Source of the DNA: Trogon surrucura
Taxonomy: Eukaryota; Chordata; Aves; Trogoniformes; Trogonidae
Direction of reading: 5' to 3'
DNA length: 64,000 nucleotides
Assembly: GCA_020746105.1 (NCBI GenBank)
Contig: CM036619.1
Location: 15,848,238-15,912,237, forward strand
Below are positions 36,066 through 48,399 of this stretch, piece after piece. A program made the translations under genes and the position numbers. The first letter of the stretch is position 1, and every line of letters begins with the position of its first letter. The notes beneath the pieces were generated by a model. It was not told the DNA's origin, searched no databases, and saw only the letters and a list, made by a program, of their open reading frames with translations.

Positions 36066-37514
36066 CTGTAAAATTAAATACTTTAGTCAATATTTTGGGA
36101 TTAAATGATATTTGCAATTCAAATGCACCTACTTTTAATATAAAACTATGAAGATAAATTACATTATGAAAAAGATAAGAAACTTAATCTAGCAGATATA
36201 CATGGCAGTGCATGTCAGAGCAATTAAAATTAAAATTTCTCTCCTAGTTAGCTGCACTTCCAATGGAAAGTTTATTAACATTTCCTTTTTTTCAGGCACG
36301 TATATGCATACATGCATTTTTTAAGAAAAAAGTCTCAGTTCACTGGTATGCAGTCCATCGCTTTGTAAGAAGAAACGTAATTTCTTCTACCAGTCATTTG
36401 AAACTCTTTGTATCTTACACAAGTATAAAGAATCCTACTGTAAACTATTTTATATCTACTGTATATAATGTACGCACACAGTCCCACTAACAGATCTATG
36501 GAAAAAATCTTCCTTTCTTATTTGTACACGATTTCTACCTTTATTCTTCAGTTAAAACTTCCAAAAGTTCTTAAAATTGAAGCTACATGTTTGTTTAACA
36601 TTTAATTTCACTTTTCAGACTACTGTGCAAAACAGTGCAGGGCAGGGGATGTGCACACAAGCAATGTGCAAGTTAACATTCAGAAGTTGTTTTCTTACAT
36701 GTCAACAGGTAGTCAGTACATTTTCTACACTTTCCAATAAACTAAGCAATATCCTTGTAGGATAAAAAAATCCAATTGTTTAAGTAAGACAAAATCACAC
36801 AGAATCACAGAATGTTAGAGGTTGGAAGGGACCTTAAAGATCATCTAGTCCAACCCCCCTGCCAGAGCAGGATCACCTACAATAGAGCGCACAGGAACGC
36901 GTCCAGGCGGGTTTTGAATGTCTCCAGAGAAGGAGATTCCACAACCTCCCTGGGCAGCCTGTTCCAGTGCTCGGTCACCCTCACAGTAAAAAAGTTTTTC
37001 CTCATATTTTTCTGGAACCTCCTGTGTTCCAGCTTCCACCCATTGCCCCTTGTCTTGTCAGTGGACGCCGCTGAAAAGAGCCTGGCTCCATCTTCCTGAC
37101 ATTCCCCCTTGACATATTTATAAACGTTAATGAGGTCACCCCTCAGCCTCCTCTTCTCCAAGCTAAAGAGACCCAGCTCCTTCAGCCTTTCCTCATAAGG
37201 GAGATGCTCCACTTCCTTCACCATCTTTGTGGCTCTGCGCTGGACTCTCTCAAGCAGCTCCCTGTCCTTCTTGAACTGAGGGGCCCAGAACTGGACACAA
37301 TATTCCAGATGTGGCCTCACCAGGGCAGAGTAGAGGGGCAAAAGATTCCCTACTTTCAGAATCAGCAAACCCATTTCAGGGTAGGGCTTTATAAGATTAA
37401 TTCCCACAAGCTATTTAAAAATCTCATAATCGAGTTTTCTGTAGATTTCTTTATCCTTATGTATCAAAGGATCACTTCAAATAAAAAGGAGTTATGTTTT
37501 CCACATGCATTTAC
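36066..37514 (-). other. UTP23: UTP23 intron 2, with a young CR1
   Basis: Intron of 1449 bases with GT...AG ends on the minus strand (ACACAG|GTAAATG and TTTACAG|GACCAG), in phase 0. A 544-base CR1 in sense with the gene occupies more than a third of it and comes within about 180 bases of exon 2. Confidence 0.93.
36795..37338 (-). mobile_element. CR1 LINE, young 5'-truncated copy in UTP23
   Basis: Nearly the same sequence as the copy at 14583-15132, with about six differences over 540 bases by eye, the same 3' octamers and the same 5' end at GAGTAGAGGGG. The minus strand keeps an open pol C-terminal frame ([20 protein letters not shown] ...). CAAAA occurs on both flanks and may be a short target duplication, but this is weak. 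Confidence 0.96.
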
Positions 37515-37689
37515 CTGTGTAGCAATAAAATAGTGATGAGGGTTGCCTTCTTCAATCATAGAAAGTAAACAGGCTGAACCACTCACGAGATCCTTGTGGT
37601 GAGAACAGTTGCGAACCTGAAACCTTTGGGCAATCAATTTTGCTCCGTACAGTGCTTTCCCCAATGATTCGAGTTCTTTTAGGACACAT
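37515..37689 (-). CDS. UTP23: UTP23 coding exon 2
   Basis: The exon begins after TTTTCAG with the last base of an Arg codon, then CVLKELESLGKALYGAKLIA, QRFQVRNCSHHKDLVSGSAC, LLSMIEEGNPHHYFIATQ, and donor GTAAAT. It is the centre of the Utp23/Fcf1 PIN-like domain and holds the zinc-binding cluster: Cys64, Cys91, His93 and Cys103 in this protein's numbering. Human UTP23, as I remember it, has a further Cys where this sequence has Phe86. The related Fcf1/Utp24 protein also has Phe at that place, so the zinc site is probably intact. HHYF(I/V)ATQ is the strongly conserved strand near the degenerate PIN centre. Confidence 0.97.
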
Positions 37690-39843
37690 CTGAAAACCAA
37701 AAGCAGTAAATGAGTTCTAAATGAGAAAACAACTGCACATTTTTTACCACAGCAAAAGGCTGATCTAAGTTTATCAGGAATGAGCAATGGCCACTTGTTC
37801 AGGCCCTACGATTTGTAAATGGCACCCAGTAATCTGAAAGCAGTAGCCCATCTGAAGACGTCAGCAAGACTGCCTCCATTCCAGACAAGATTAACCAGTA
37901 ACAACATTTAAGTTATAATAAATTATTTAAAGCCACTTTGTATCAGTGACAATGCTAAGTCCTTACATTTATGTTCGGATACCACTTTGCATATGAACTT
38001 AACAAATACAGTTTCGTGAATCAGCACAAACTTATTAAATCACTGCATGCAAGCTAAACTCTGTCCTAGTGTCCATCACCTTGCTTCATACTTGCTATCA
38101 TGATCCAACTGACTCACGAGGCAGAAGAAAAAAGACTGTTCGTATGATTAAAAATCTGGAAGTATATGGCTCTGCAAGATTCCAACTAGACAATAAAATG
38201 CAAATCGAAAATCCTCCTCCTAGCAGCACTCAGAGCAGACGTCCATAGCATAGCAGTCTATGAGGATGCTACCTTGGGTACCCAGAGATGACCAGGAGAT
38301 GAAACCTAAATTACTCCAGCCACTGAGTCTTACTATTAAATGTGGACAGCGGCAGGAATGTATGGCCTTGAAATACCACTACAAAGACACAATAGTAACT
38401 ATTTTTCTTTGTGGAGAAAAAGGTTTAGCCTTTGAGGTCAGTCTTCATGGAGACTTGGCTGTTCTTTCTGCAAAGACTCTCACAGCGAGGCAGCTCATTT
38501 CATTGGGCCAGTTCTGGTCATGGCACTGAGGTGCTGCCTCACCGACTTAGCATTCTGAGAGTGGAGAAAATAAGTCCATTCAGCTGCCCTAAGCAAAAAC
38601 AGGTCAAGCAGACCAACAGATATTGCCCAAAGAAGAAAGCAAGAAGTGACATTTAGACATGACTGGAATAGTTTGGATCAAAGTGATTCCCAAATCTGTA
38701 ACATCCAAGGTCATGAGTTGTTACTGTTCAGAAGTTCAGGTCAGTTCTATACGCCTTGCAAGATGGCTCAGTGTGTTTCCTGCAGCCTCAGGTATACACC
38801 TTCCTAATAACTTCAGCACTTGCCTCCCTGATGGGCAGTTGGCTATTCTGTCACTGCAGGAACCCAAGTAAGGGAGATTTTATCCTACGCAATACAGAAA
38901 GCAAAGTAAACCCAAAGGAAACATCAAGGCAACTTAGAATCATAGAATGGCCTAGGTGGGAAGGGACCTTAGTGATCATCTAATCCAACCTCCCTGTCAC
39001 AAGCAGGGACGCCTGTGATCAGGCTACTCAAGGCTCTGTCCAACTTGGCCTTGAACACCTCCAGGGAGGGGGCAGCCACAACGTCTCTGGGCAATTTATT
39101 CCAAAGTCTTGCCACCCTGGTACTGAAGAATTTCTTTCTAAGATCCAATCTAAATCTATTCTCCTTCAACTTAAACCCATTTCCGCTTGTCCTATCACTG
39201 GACGCTCTTGAAAAAGGTCCCTCCCCAGCCTTCCTGTAGGTTCCCTTCAGGCATTGGCAGGCAGCTATTAGGTCCCCCCTGGAGATTTCTCTTTTCCAAG
39301 CTGAACAATCCCAGCTCCCGCAGCCTGCCCTCACAGCAGAGGTGCTCCAGCCCCTGGATCATCTTTGTGGACTCCTCTGGACTTGTTCCAACGGGTCTAT
39401 TTCCCTCTTACGGTGGGGACCCCAGACCTGGAACTGAGGTACTCGGTGTGCCTGCGCTGCTTCCACGCCTGTGACCAGCACATCCTCGCTCTCCCTGGAG
39501 AACAGCTCCTCCGGACACAACTCCCTGCCGCCCGGCTGCAGCGGCACTTCCCTCCCCGCCAAGAGCTCGGCGCCGTTGCCCTCCCTCGGCCCAGACATCC
39601 CGCGCACCCCGGGGTCACCCTTCGCCCCACCTCATCCCTCGGCGGCTCCCGCCATTTTCGGGAAGGCGGGCGGTACCGGAGGCAGCTCCGATCCGAAGCC
39701 AACCGCAGCCCCCGGCGCTACCTTCTCACCGCCCCGGGCCCCACCGCCACGCCGGCCCCGAGGCGGCCGAGGGGAGCCTGAGAGACCCCGCGCAGGCGCA
39801 CTGCGGCTCGTCCCCCCCTTCCCCGTGCCCGTGCCCGCCCTAC
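37690..39843 (-). other. UTP23: UTP23 intron 1, with CR1
   Basis: Intron of 2154 bases, donor CCCG|GTAGGG and acceptor GGTTTTCAG. It holds a CR1 at 38936-39440. Its first 400 bases, on the exon 1 side, are part of the CpG island. Confidence 0.93.
38936..39440 (-). mobile_element. CR1 LINE next to the UTP23 CpG island
   Basis: The plus strand starts AGAATCATAGAATGGCCTAG GTGGGAAGGGACCTTAGTGA and continues through CTCCAGGGAGGGGGCAGCCA. The minus strand encodes [20 protein letters not shown] and [20 protein letters not shown]. This is a separate, older CR1 subfamily from the 36.8 kb copy. Its 5' end fades out at about 39440, at the left edge of the CpG island. Confidence 0.93.
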
Positions 39844-40300
39844 CGGGTGGTGCAGAGCTGGGCGGCACCGCCCAGGTACCCGGGCAGCTGCTCCCGGATC
39901 TGGATCTTGTTGCGGAGAGCGGCCTGGCAGAAGGTGCCGTCCAGCAGCACCTGGAAGGGTTCGCGGAAGTGGAAGTTGTGCTTGTAGAAGCCCATGTTCT
40001 TCTTGGCGTGCTTCTGCCGCGTCACCTTCATGGCGACACCCCCCGCCCGCAGCGGCCGGAGGCTCCCCCGGAAGCTGCGCCGGGACGGGCCGCGGCGGGG
40101 GCGGGGCGCGGCCTCCTGCCGCCCCTTCCGCGGCCTGAGGGGCCCGGGCCCGGTTCCGCTGTGGGCGGGGGGAGCGCCGCGCCGCGCTGCCGTGTGCTTC
40201 GCCCCGGCAGCCGCTGCGCTCGGGCCGAGATCTCGCTGGCCCGGCCGGTGCTCACACTCGTGACCCCAGGGCGAGTTGGGTACCCTGGGCTTTGCGGTGC
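39450..40300 (-). promoter_or_regulatory. UTP23: UTP23 CpG island promoter
   Basis: Strongly GC- and CpG-rich region around UTP23 exon 1. Upstream of the start (higher coordinates) are a GC box GGGGGCGGGGC (40097-40107) and an ETS motif CCGGAAGC (40068-40075). The start codon lies in GTCGCCATGA, a strong Kozak context. There is no TATA box, as expected for a dispersed housekeeping promoter. The many long open frames here are a result of GC content and are not listed as genes. Confidence 0.8.
39844..40031 (-). CDS. UTP23: UTP23 coding exon 1
   Basis: ATG at 40031 opens MKVTRQKHAKKNMGFYKHNF, HFREPFQVLLDGTFCQAALR, NKIQIREQLPGYLGGAAQLC, TT, and the exon ends inside the next Arg codon at CCCG|GTAGGG. 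Human UTP23 starts MKITRQKHAKKHLGFFRNNF, so the start is sure. The basic N terminus is followed by the first strand and helix of the PIN-like fold (LLDGTFCQAAL); this strand normally carries a catalytic Asp in active PIN nucleases, and the Asp of LLDGT is present. UTP23 proteins are nonetheless considered degenerate PIN domains that act as RNA binders. Confidence 0.98.
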
Positions 40301-42296
40301 TGTGCTAGCTCCTGCCGTTTGCTAAGATCGGAAATACACACAGTTTGCTTTTTTTTTTCTCCGTAGCTATTATAATTAAATTACAGTTGCTGTCCCAGAG
40401 ACCGTAGCTCAGTTGTGCAGCAGCCTGCTCTCCTGAGGAAGGCGTGTGCGGTGCCTGCTCGCCTTGTCTGCATGTATCGGCCCCATCAGTGTAAGGTCTG
40501 TGGGCACAAAACTGGAAGTTGAACAGCATATATTCTACATTTTAATACTTCTTTTCCCCCATGTCAAATAGCAATTTCACTGTAGTTCAGGGAAACAGCT
40601 GTCATTCACGAAGCCAGATCACACAAACTGCTCCCTGTCCAACAGAAACGTGAGCACACCAGACACCTGGCAGTCAAGAAACTGAACCTAATGCCTGTAT
40701 TTTAAGCAGGCAAAAGGATGTGAAATCTTAACACCATCACAATGACAACTGGAGACGTGTCTTCCTATGCCGGTACAATGGGAGACATCTGGCTGGGACG
40801 GCCACTGCAAGCCAAAACCGGCAGGTACCTACAAGCTAGCTGCAGTCAGCCAGACTGCTCTAGGGTAACTGAAGCAAATACCCACCTGGCATGGTGGGTT
40901 TTTTGCTAACAAATAGACATGGGAAACATCTGCTTCCAAGCAGGTTAGTGTTAAAAGAAACTGAAAAAGGATGCATTTAATTACTACTCTAGAAATTTCA
41001 ACGTTTAGATGAGAAGGTACTTTGAAGTACTTACAGAATGAAAAGTGCAAAGAACAGGCCACTGAGTATTTTTTTATGAGATTTGATTGTGCTGTTGACA
41101 GTATTTTTCTGTCATTAAATCCTTCTTTCCAGCTGTCTTCAGGGGGCAGTTGTGCATGCTGGTGAGTATCTTGGATGTATATGAATACAGGCCTTACTCT
41201 GTGACCTAAGTGATATGTTGAATTCATCGGTCTTTATTAAACCTCACTCCTGTGGCCAGCACATTCCCATACTGCCATGGTGTCCCAGTTCTATCTAATT
41301 GAATATTTTCATTATTTAAAAAACTAGAAGAAAACACTCAGCAAGATTCCAGACTAAAACCTTATTAATTATTTTTTCTTCAAGTATTTTTTTTTCCTTT
41401 TTTTGGGTGGAGGGGAAGGGGAGGGAGGGAGGAGACAATGGTGACTAACTACCCAAAGACAGGCAATTATTCCTTATTAAGAACACTTTCCACATCTCTC
41501 AGCTAGAATGAGGAATCTGCAATGATAGCAGCTGCTACTCCAGAATGGAGATCAAAAGGAGAAACAAGTAAATCAGCCTGAGCTTGAACTCTCATTTTAA
41601 ACTAAATGCAAAGTAATATATACTTCCAGAGAAGCATGTGAAATAGGGTTGTGCTGATATACTCATTCCCTGTTCAGTTGGTAAACAGGATTATCGCAGA
41701 TAAGTTATAATGTGATTGGTATAATGAAATATGTTCAGAAGGCTGGCTAGCAGATGAAACAACAGCAGAGATTTCTCCTTCTTCATTATGCAGAGGATAG
41801 TATTAATTGTATGATAAACTACCTGCAATGCCATTCTGTAAATTGCATTTCACTTTCATGCAATTCTTTTAAAGTTTCTTTTTAATAAATTTTAGATGTT
41901 AAAAGTAATGTCTGTAAGAATGTTATAGCAGTATAGAGAAGTACTTTTTTTTTTGCCATTTGATATTTTGACAGCATTTGGCATATAATAAAATTCACCA
42001 TATTTCCTTCAAGTTCAGTTCTTTTACTATTCCCATGAGCCACCACTGTAAAGTGTGGGTTTTTTTTAAAAAAAAATAAGCCTGAGGATCTTATAGGAGC
42101 TGCTGAATCGAATGGTCTCTGGGACCTGGGGATTGCCTCTCCTGGCTGCTGAAGTCTATCCGTGTGCGCTCTTGGATCTGGGAGGTTTCCTGGACAAGCA
42201 TTTGCAAACACATACACACACAGTGGTCACTAACACAGCCAACCATGCAGGCTACCACACATAACTCTATCAGAAAGATATAACATAGAATTATAT
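40301..42296. other. UTP23-EIF3H intergenic, left part
   Basis: Unique sequence between two divergent promoters. It has a T-rich/GGGAGG low-complexity stretch near 41381-41435. No gene or RNA recognised. Confidence 0.5.
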
Positions 42297-42373
42297 AGAA
42301 TTCTGTAGAAGTCTGTAGAATAGACTCTACCACAAACAACACAGAATTCTACTGAAGTCTATAGAATAGACTC
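42297..42373 (+). repeat. Diverged 31-bp direct repeat pair beside a CR1 tail scrap
   Basis: AGAATTCTGTAGAAGTCTGT AGAATAGACTC at 42297-42327 recurs with about four changes at 42343-42373. It is followed at once by CATAGAATCATTATGGTTGG AAAAG, a minus-strand CR1 3' end of about 30 bases. The pair may derive from duplication of the CR1 octamer tail or its target site. Confidence 0.7.
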
Positions 42374-42401
42374 ATAGAATCATTATGGTTGGAAAAGAAC
42401 G
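42374..42401 (-). mobile_element. CR1 3' tail scrap
   Basis: ATAGAATCATTATGGTTGGA AAAGAAC: only the extreme 3' end of a CR1 on the minus strand. Too short to place in a subfamily. Confidence 0.6.
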
Positions 42402-42560
42402 TTTTAATCTGAAGATGTTGCTTTCGGGAGTATGTTGTGTTCTGTGTTCATCTCCGTTAACTCTTAGCACTAGACAAACTTAAATAAAAAAAAAATTAAC
42501 TGATTTACAAAGAATAAAATGGTAGGGTTTTCAGTTAAAACATTCCTAAACAAAACTACA

Positions 42561-42621
42561 CAGGACAGGACTAGATGATCTTTGAGGTCCCTTCCAACCT
42601 CTAACATTCTGTGATTCTGTG
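42561..42621 (+). mobile_element. CR1 3' tail fragment
   Basis: CAGGACAGGACTAGATGATC TTTGAGGTCCCTTCCAACCT CTAACATTCTGTGATTCTGT G, an almost unmutated CR1 3' end about 60 bases long on the plus strand. It has the same tail type as the young copies at 14.6 and 36.8 kb, so it is probably recent and extremely truncated. Confidence 0.9.
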
Positions 42622-45600
42622 ACAGTAGAACATTGTTGGAGTGTGTCTGAAAATATTTTCCTAGGTGTATTTTTTAATTTTTCTGGGGTATATATAAGCC
42701 ACAGAATAACATTCAGCAGAATTTGATATGCTAAATTATATTTGTCAGAATGTTTATTATTCAAGGCTGGCTCCTCCTTTCATTGCCTTGGGGCTGGTTT
42801 TGAGCTTTTGAATTTTAGCCTTCATCATGTACATTCATCTTTTACAGTAACTATTTTTCTATTATCTCATGGGAATGCAGCATCTGGATTTATAATAAAC
42901 ATGGCTGTGACAAGCCCTGTTTTTTTCTTTATGGATTGTTATGAACTCAGCAGATGAGAATTTTGTATATGGTAAAGCTTTCTGCACCTTCCTTGCTTTA
43001 CTGTTACCACAGTGTCTGGTTATAAAATCAATTCTGGCTTAAATACCAGATGGGCAGTTGCCCATCACAGAATGTTCCACATCAACTATCTTGTAAATTG
43101 TGTATCACAAGAAGTACACATTTAATGTAGAGGTTAGGATATTTAGTTTCACTACACAATGGTGGCTTCCAAGGGTAAGAAAAAGAATATCTATACGGGC
43201 TTTTAAGTGACTTCTTATAGTAGCAAATACTTGGAGAATTTTCTGGAGAACAAAGGTTTTGCAGGTGACTTTAGCCTTCTTGCTAAAGCTGGAAGAAATT
43301 ACAGGGCTGAAAATAATCCTATGTTTTATGTCTTTCTGAATAGATACACATCACTGATACACATCATTTAGTTTCTCCAGAATTTGGTTGATGCAGCTCT
43401 TTGAAGATGTACGTGTTAAACAACTGGTTTCATACTGCTGTAAGGACACACAAGGGAAGAGCTGCCCCGTGGAGATTTGCACTAGTTAGTTGCCATTTTG
43501 CTCCCCTTTAAAAAGTACGTGGTTTTACTTTAGGGATTAAAGGAAGCTGGAAGACACAGAACAGCCTGGATTTTTGGTATGCGTACTTCCTTTTGTTTCC
43601 TCTTTTCTTGTTCTTCTCAGAGAAGGTTGTTATCTTTGGCATGTGATAGCTTGCGTGTCATCAGGAGTCAGGAGGTGCATTAGTTGATTATGAAGATAAG
43701 GTGGAACAAATTGACATCAAAAGAGAAATTATGTGGGAAGACTATCTCAGACGAGACATTACCTTTATGCCAAAATTCTGATTTGTGCAAGAGAATTCAG
43801 TTCAGTTGCATGAGATACTATACACAGCTTTTCACCCTTTCATTCATTTCTGGGAGAAATCCGTTAACTGGGAACAGAGAAAAGGAATCTTCACATTGTA
43901 GTGATAAATGATATATACTCTCTACGCTTATGTAATTTCCTAACCTGATACTGTAGCAAGAGTCTGGCTTCGCTTAGAAATATACAATAACTTTGTGCAA
44001 ATAACTTTTCTTTAGTTTACAGGCCAAAATTAGCATTTAAAATGTCTCAATCTTTACATATTTACTGTTAATTACTATGTCTTTCCTTTTCTTCCTTTTA
44101 AATGTATGCTACAGGTTTTGAGGTGCTATACTAAATGATCCATTAATAATAAAAAATAGCTATAAACACCTGAAATGCGAAAGGAGTGGATAAAAATACA
44201 ACGTAACTGAAAACATTTATTGGAAAATAGATATTGAGAAAACAGAGGAAAAGTTGAGCACTGAAAAAAAAAAAAAAAACAACTCACACTTTCCCAAAAG
44301 AAGAGCTTATATTTTTAAATATTTTCTTCATTATGCTACTGTCCAGCATAGCTGCTCCATGTGTTTTTTTTTTCTTTTTCATAGAATGCTTTTACATTTA
44401 GTCAAGCAAATGCTAAAAGGTTGCCCACAAGCATGACTGAAACCTCCATTCTTACAGAAAATAAATTGAATTTTCAAAGCTCACAATCTGGTCCTGTATT
44501 TCCTTTATTGGATTTGATATTTGTCCCTTGGGGGTTCTATGCTGTTGCAGCTCCCACCTTTACCATTTTTCTATGACTTCTGTACCTTATTACTTTCCAT
44601 TTCCTATTTCAAATAAAAAAATCCAATAAACCCAATTTCTTCACTTTGATTCTCTTGAAGAAAATTAGAAAAAAAATGTGAAGTGGACTTCAGTTATTGG
44701 CGCCAATAACTTCTAAAATCACAGTTAGTTTCTTGACAAATACTAGTACTTAAAAATCCTTTGGCGCAAAATGCACGTGCAGTTCTGTAACCTGATCTTA
44801 AATTTGCACGTTGAGCTCCTCTGTGTAAAGCAGTAAACACTGGAAGAGCTGACAATATCTGAAGATTATTATTTACTAGTGAAACAGAATCCTGTAGATG
44901 CCACAGACATAAGTATACAAAGGGCCTCACTTTAGTGACTTGCATCTGGTGATGTGACCAGTGATGTATGGACAAAGCGGATGTAGAGTGCCACCTTATT
45001 TATCACAGAGAACCTTTTTTTGACACGGGTTGGTACGCCAGGGGATATTTCATTTCCTTCAGACTTAAAATGCAGCCGGCAGCAGAATGCAAATAACTGA
45101 AATCCCTGAATTACACAGGATTTATACACGATGCTGCTTCCTGAAGCTGCAGTTGGCAGCTGGAACTGGCAGCACATGGCCCGCAGTGCTACCGAGCAGA
45201 ACTGTGCTTCATGGAAGAGTAATGCTTGCACTTGGCAAAACTGCATCTACAGGAGAGATCTGAGGGTCCCTGACACATCTTCTCCCAACCCCTTTTTTTT
45301 TTTTTGGTAAACAAAGGAAAGAAAAGAATGAACATTTAAGAGATCTTATCTGTCCCTGGCTTCTTGCCTTCCTCCTGTTTTCTCCCCATCTCGGGAATGA
45401 GAGTGAGCAAGAGGCTGAGTGGGTGTTTGGCTGTTGGCCGGGATGAACCCACCAGAGACACCACTGGGACACAGAGGGACCTTCTTGTTATAAGGATTTT
45501 CACTCTGAGACTGGTGTGCAAGTGAGAAGCTACTATCAAAAAGCATCCTGTGAATAAGGGATTTCAAAAGGAGCAAGGAGACTGTGCCATCAGCAGCATT

Positions 45601-48399
45601 TATGTAGAATAAGCTTTTTACTTGGACGGAGCGATTAAGTACAGCTTTATATTCACTACACTTCTTCCAAATACAAACTGTTACACAGAAAAGATCTTGG
45701 ATTCTTAATTTTTAAGCAACGCACCCGCCTGCTAGGGCAGAGTACATATGTTGCATCTAATGGCACCTTGGAAAAGGCCAGTGATATGTTCATACGGAGA
45801 TGTGCCACGTGCTCATGTTAACTGATGTTCAAAGGTTTGAGCCTGACTACCTCACCTCTGAGAAAACGGAGCTTTTCTGAACTTCCAACTTCTGTAAGGG
45901 TGCAAGATATTACAAGGCAATCTTAAGTCAGTGTTAAGAGAATCTGTTGCCACCGAGTTTTGGAGATTATTTTACTGGGAAAAAAAATCTTTTTGTAGAT
46001 AATTAACATTGGTTTAGGCAATTGTAGTTATTAGTGCAACTTGGTATTTGGGGTGGTGTTGTGTCTCGGTGCAAGTACAGACTGCTATATGTGTGTCCTA
46101 AGTGATTCTTCCCTATTCCTCTATGCTTTGTGATAATGAAATTAAGGTGTTCATTATGCTTAGAAATATTTGGAATTGCTGAGAGGGTAGGAAGGAAGAA
46201 CACAGAATTCAGACACGACCCATTTACCAAGTGGTAACAAGTCATTGCACGCTAGCCCGTCTCTAGTAACTATTCATGTGCATGGTCTTAGCCTGCAGCA
46301 TACACAAATGTAATTCAAGTTGGTTTAGCCCTTAAGGTAAAGTCAGTCTGACAATTTGGAAGGGATTATATCTTTGAACACTTAATCAGATAATTTCCAT
46401 CCAGCAACATTCGTTCTGCTCATAGCACTGATAGGGTGCAGCAGCGCTGCGGAGGGAAATGACGCATCTTAGTTACACCAAGGTTTTCACTTAAGCAGGG
46501 CTGGGGAATAAAAGGGTTCTGTTTCATTCCAGCTGTCTTTTGCTTCAGAGTGTCATTTAAAAATGATTAATGGAGTTTGTGCACTACTTGAATTTTCTAA
46601 AATATTTTGTGATGGAAGTCTTCTGTTTTGTGGTTTTCCTGAGTAGCTTGGGCGATGTTACTAAATTTTTTCAGTCTGACATCCTTTTTATGGCCTCCTT
46701 TTCAAGAATTCTGTATTTTCAATGGTGATAAAGTTGATATTTGTGTTTAATTTTTAGTGTTAATCATAATTAACCAAACTGACCGAATTATTCTGGCAGT
46801 GTATTAAGTAATGTGAGCCCTATGCCAGTCCCTTGAATATGACTATTTTGGGTGCCCACAGCAACCTCTTTGAACATGCTGATGTTCTGTGCTGTAACTA
46901 CTTGTTGGTTTATTTTTTTTTCTTTTTAAATTACGTTCAGTTTCTGTTCAAAAATTAATTGGCAGGAGTAATGTGTCACATTTGTATTATCCCAGGAGTT
47001 TTCATTCCTTTTCAAATCCCTAAGAATTTGCCAGTGGTAAAGCACTGTGCATTTACTGACAGAAGGCATGTTTTTTTCTATTTAAATACCTTTCACCAGC
47101 ATCTTTGAAGTAGCCCACAGATCTCCAGCAGTCTGCAGACTGGAGAAAACCACTATATTAGCATGATACTGTTTTCTAATCTCAGTTTTCTTTAATTAAA
47201 GCTATTTGATCATATTTGTAAATTAAAACTGGATGTGTGTCTGTGTATAACAGCAAAGTGAGATATGAATATTGAACCGAGCAACTTTGTTGTCTAGAAA
47301 AACATTATAAGGCAATGCCAGTGGGAGTGCAACATTCAGTCATGGAAACGTGTGAAGGGCAGGACTCAAATTTGCAACACCTACGTGATGGTTGAGCTCA
47401 TTGGCCCCAGAATACTGACTTGAAACTCTGGGTGACTGTTGCATCAGCCTCTCCACAAACCCTGATCCCGCTGCACACGCACACTCCAGTCTTTTTGGGG
47501 CACGAGGCACGTTTGACCTCAGAGATGCTGCAATTCTAAACATCACCCTTAATCTCCATTTAACAGATTTTTCCCAAAGGGAAATCTATAGTGGCATTCA
47601 TCACACCTAACTTTGGACGCCTGTCATGAGGTGTTCTTAGCTGAGCTGAGTATCTGGGTCTCTTGTTAGTCAATGCTGATCTCGTCAGGGGTATCAGTGG
47701 CGTTTAGGTTTGCCTGGTGGGGATGATTATTATACTGGATTCTTTGTTTGAATTTGTTCCCTCCCTGATGCAGGCATCTGGTAGGCAACATTCGTAAGTT
47801 GTTAAGGCCATTTTATAGGAATAGGCAAATCCTGGGGCTGTGCCTGCTGGAAAATGCAGATGTATCTTCATACAGGTGCTAGCAAATAAATTTCCCTCCC
47901 CCAGTTAGAAATTAGGGCCAACTACATTGTTGAAAAGGTTGGTGGTGAATTTTTACGAGGCCTATTTGGCAGTGTCTGGAGAGCCCTGAAGTGTTTGGCA
48001 CGTCTACCTTTCACAGTCCACTTTTCAGCAGAATGTGTGAGGTTCAACATACTTAAAAAACCCAAACAAACACAGACAAGAGCACCAAAGCAAAACCAAC
48101 AGTTAACTTTTAATACAACACTTAAATCGTCTCATGGGGACAACATGACCAGTTGGTAGTTCACGGTTCGGTGTGTGTCTAAGCTACGAGTTTGTGTCTC
48201 CCTCCGTGCATCGTTCACTCCTTATTCACCCTGCAGCCCGATGCCGATGTAACCCCAGAGCAGCCTGTTGGGAAGCTACAATCCCACGCTTTCCAATACG
48301 TTACCGCCAAAATCTGGCCAGGCCAAACCAAAACACCCCGAAATGCTTCTCCCTCAGTATGAAGCTGGTTTATTGGGTGTAAATGCCCCCCACAAGCAG
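42622..48399. other. UTP23-EIF3H intergenic, right part
   Basis: Mostly AT-rich unique sequence with homopolymers (A17 near 44263, T14 near 45292). Short frames on both strands have no recognisable motif. No CR1 or LTR ends recognised. Confidence 0.5.

Noticed and set aside
39365-40325. Several long open frames (up to 284 codons) over the UTP23 CpG island
   Set aside because: Overlap on both strands and arise from CpG-rich composition. Only UTP23 exon 1 is supported by homology.
44263-44279. A17 run that might be the poly(A) tail of a processed retrocopy
   Set aside because: No coding remnant or polyadenylation signal upstream, and no target duplication seen.
48307-48336. CCGCCAAAATCTGGCCAGGC, similar to the right end of the solo LTR at 53.1 kb
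   Set aside because: Similarity covers only about 20 bases without further LTR sequence to the left, so chance is likely.
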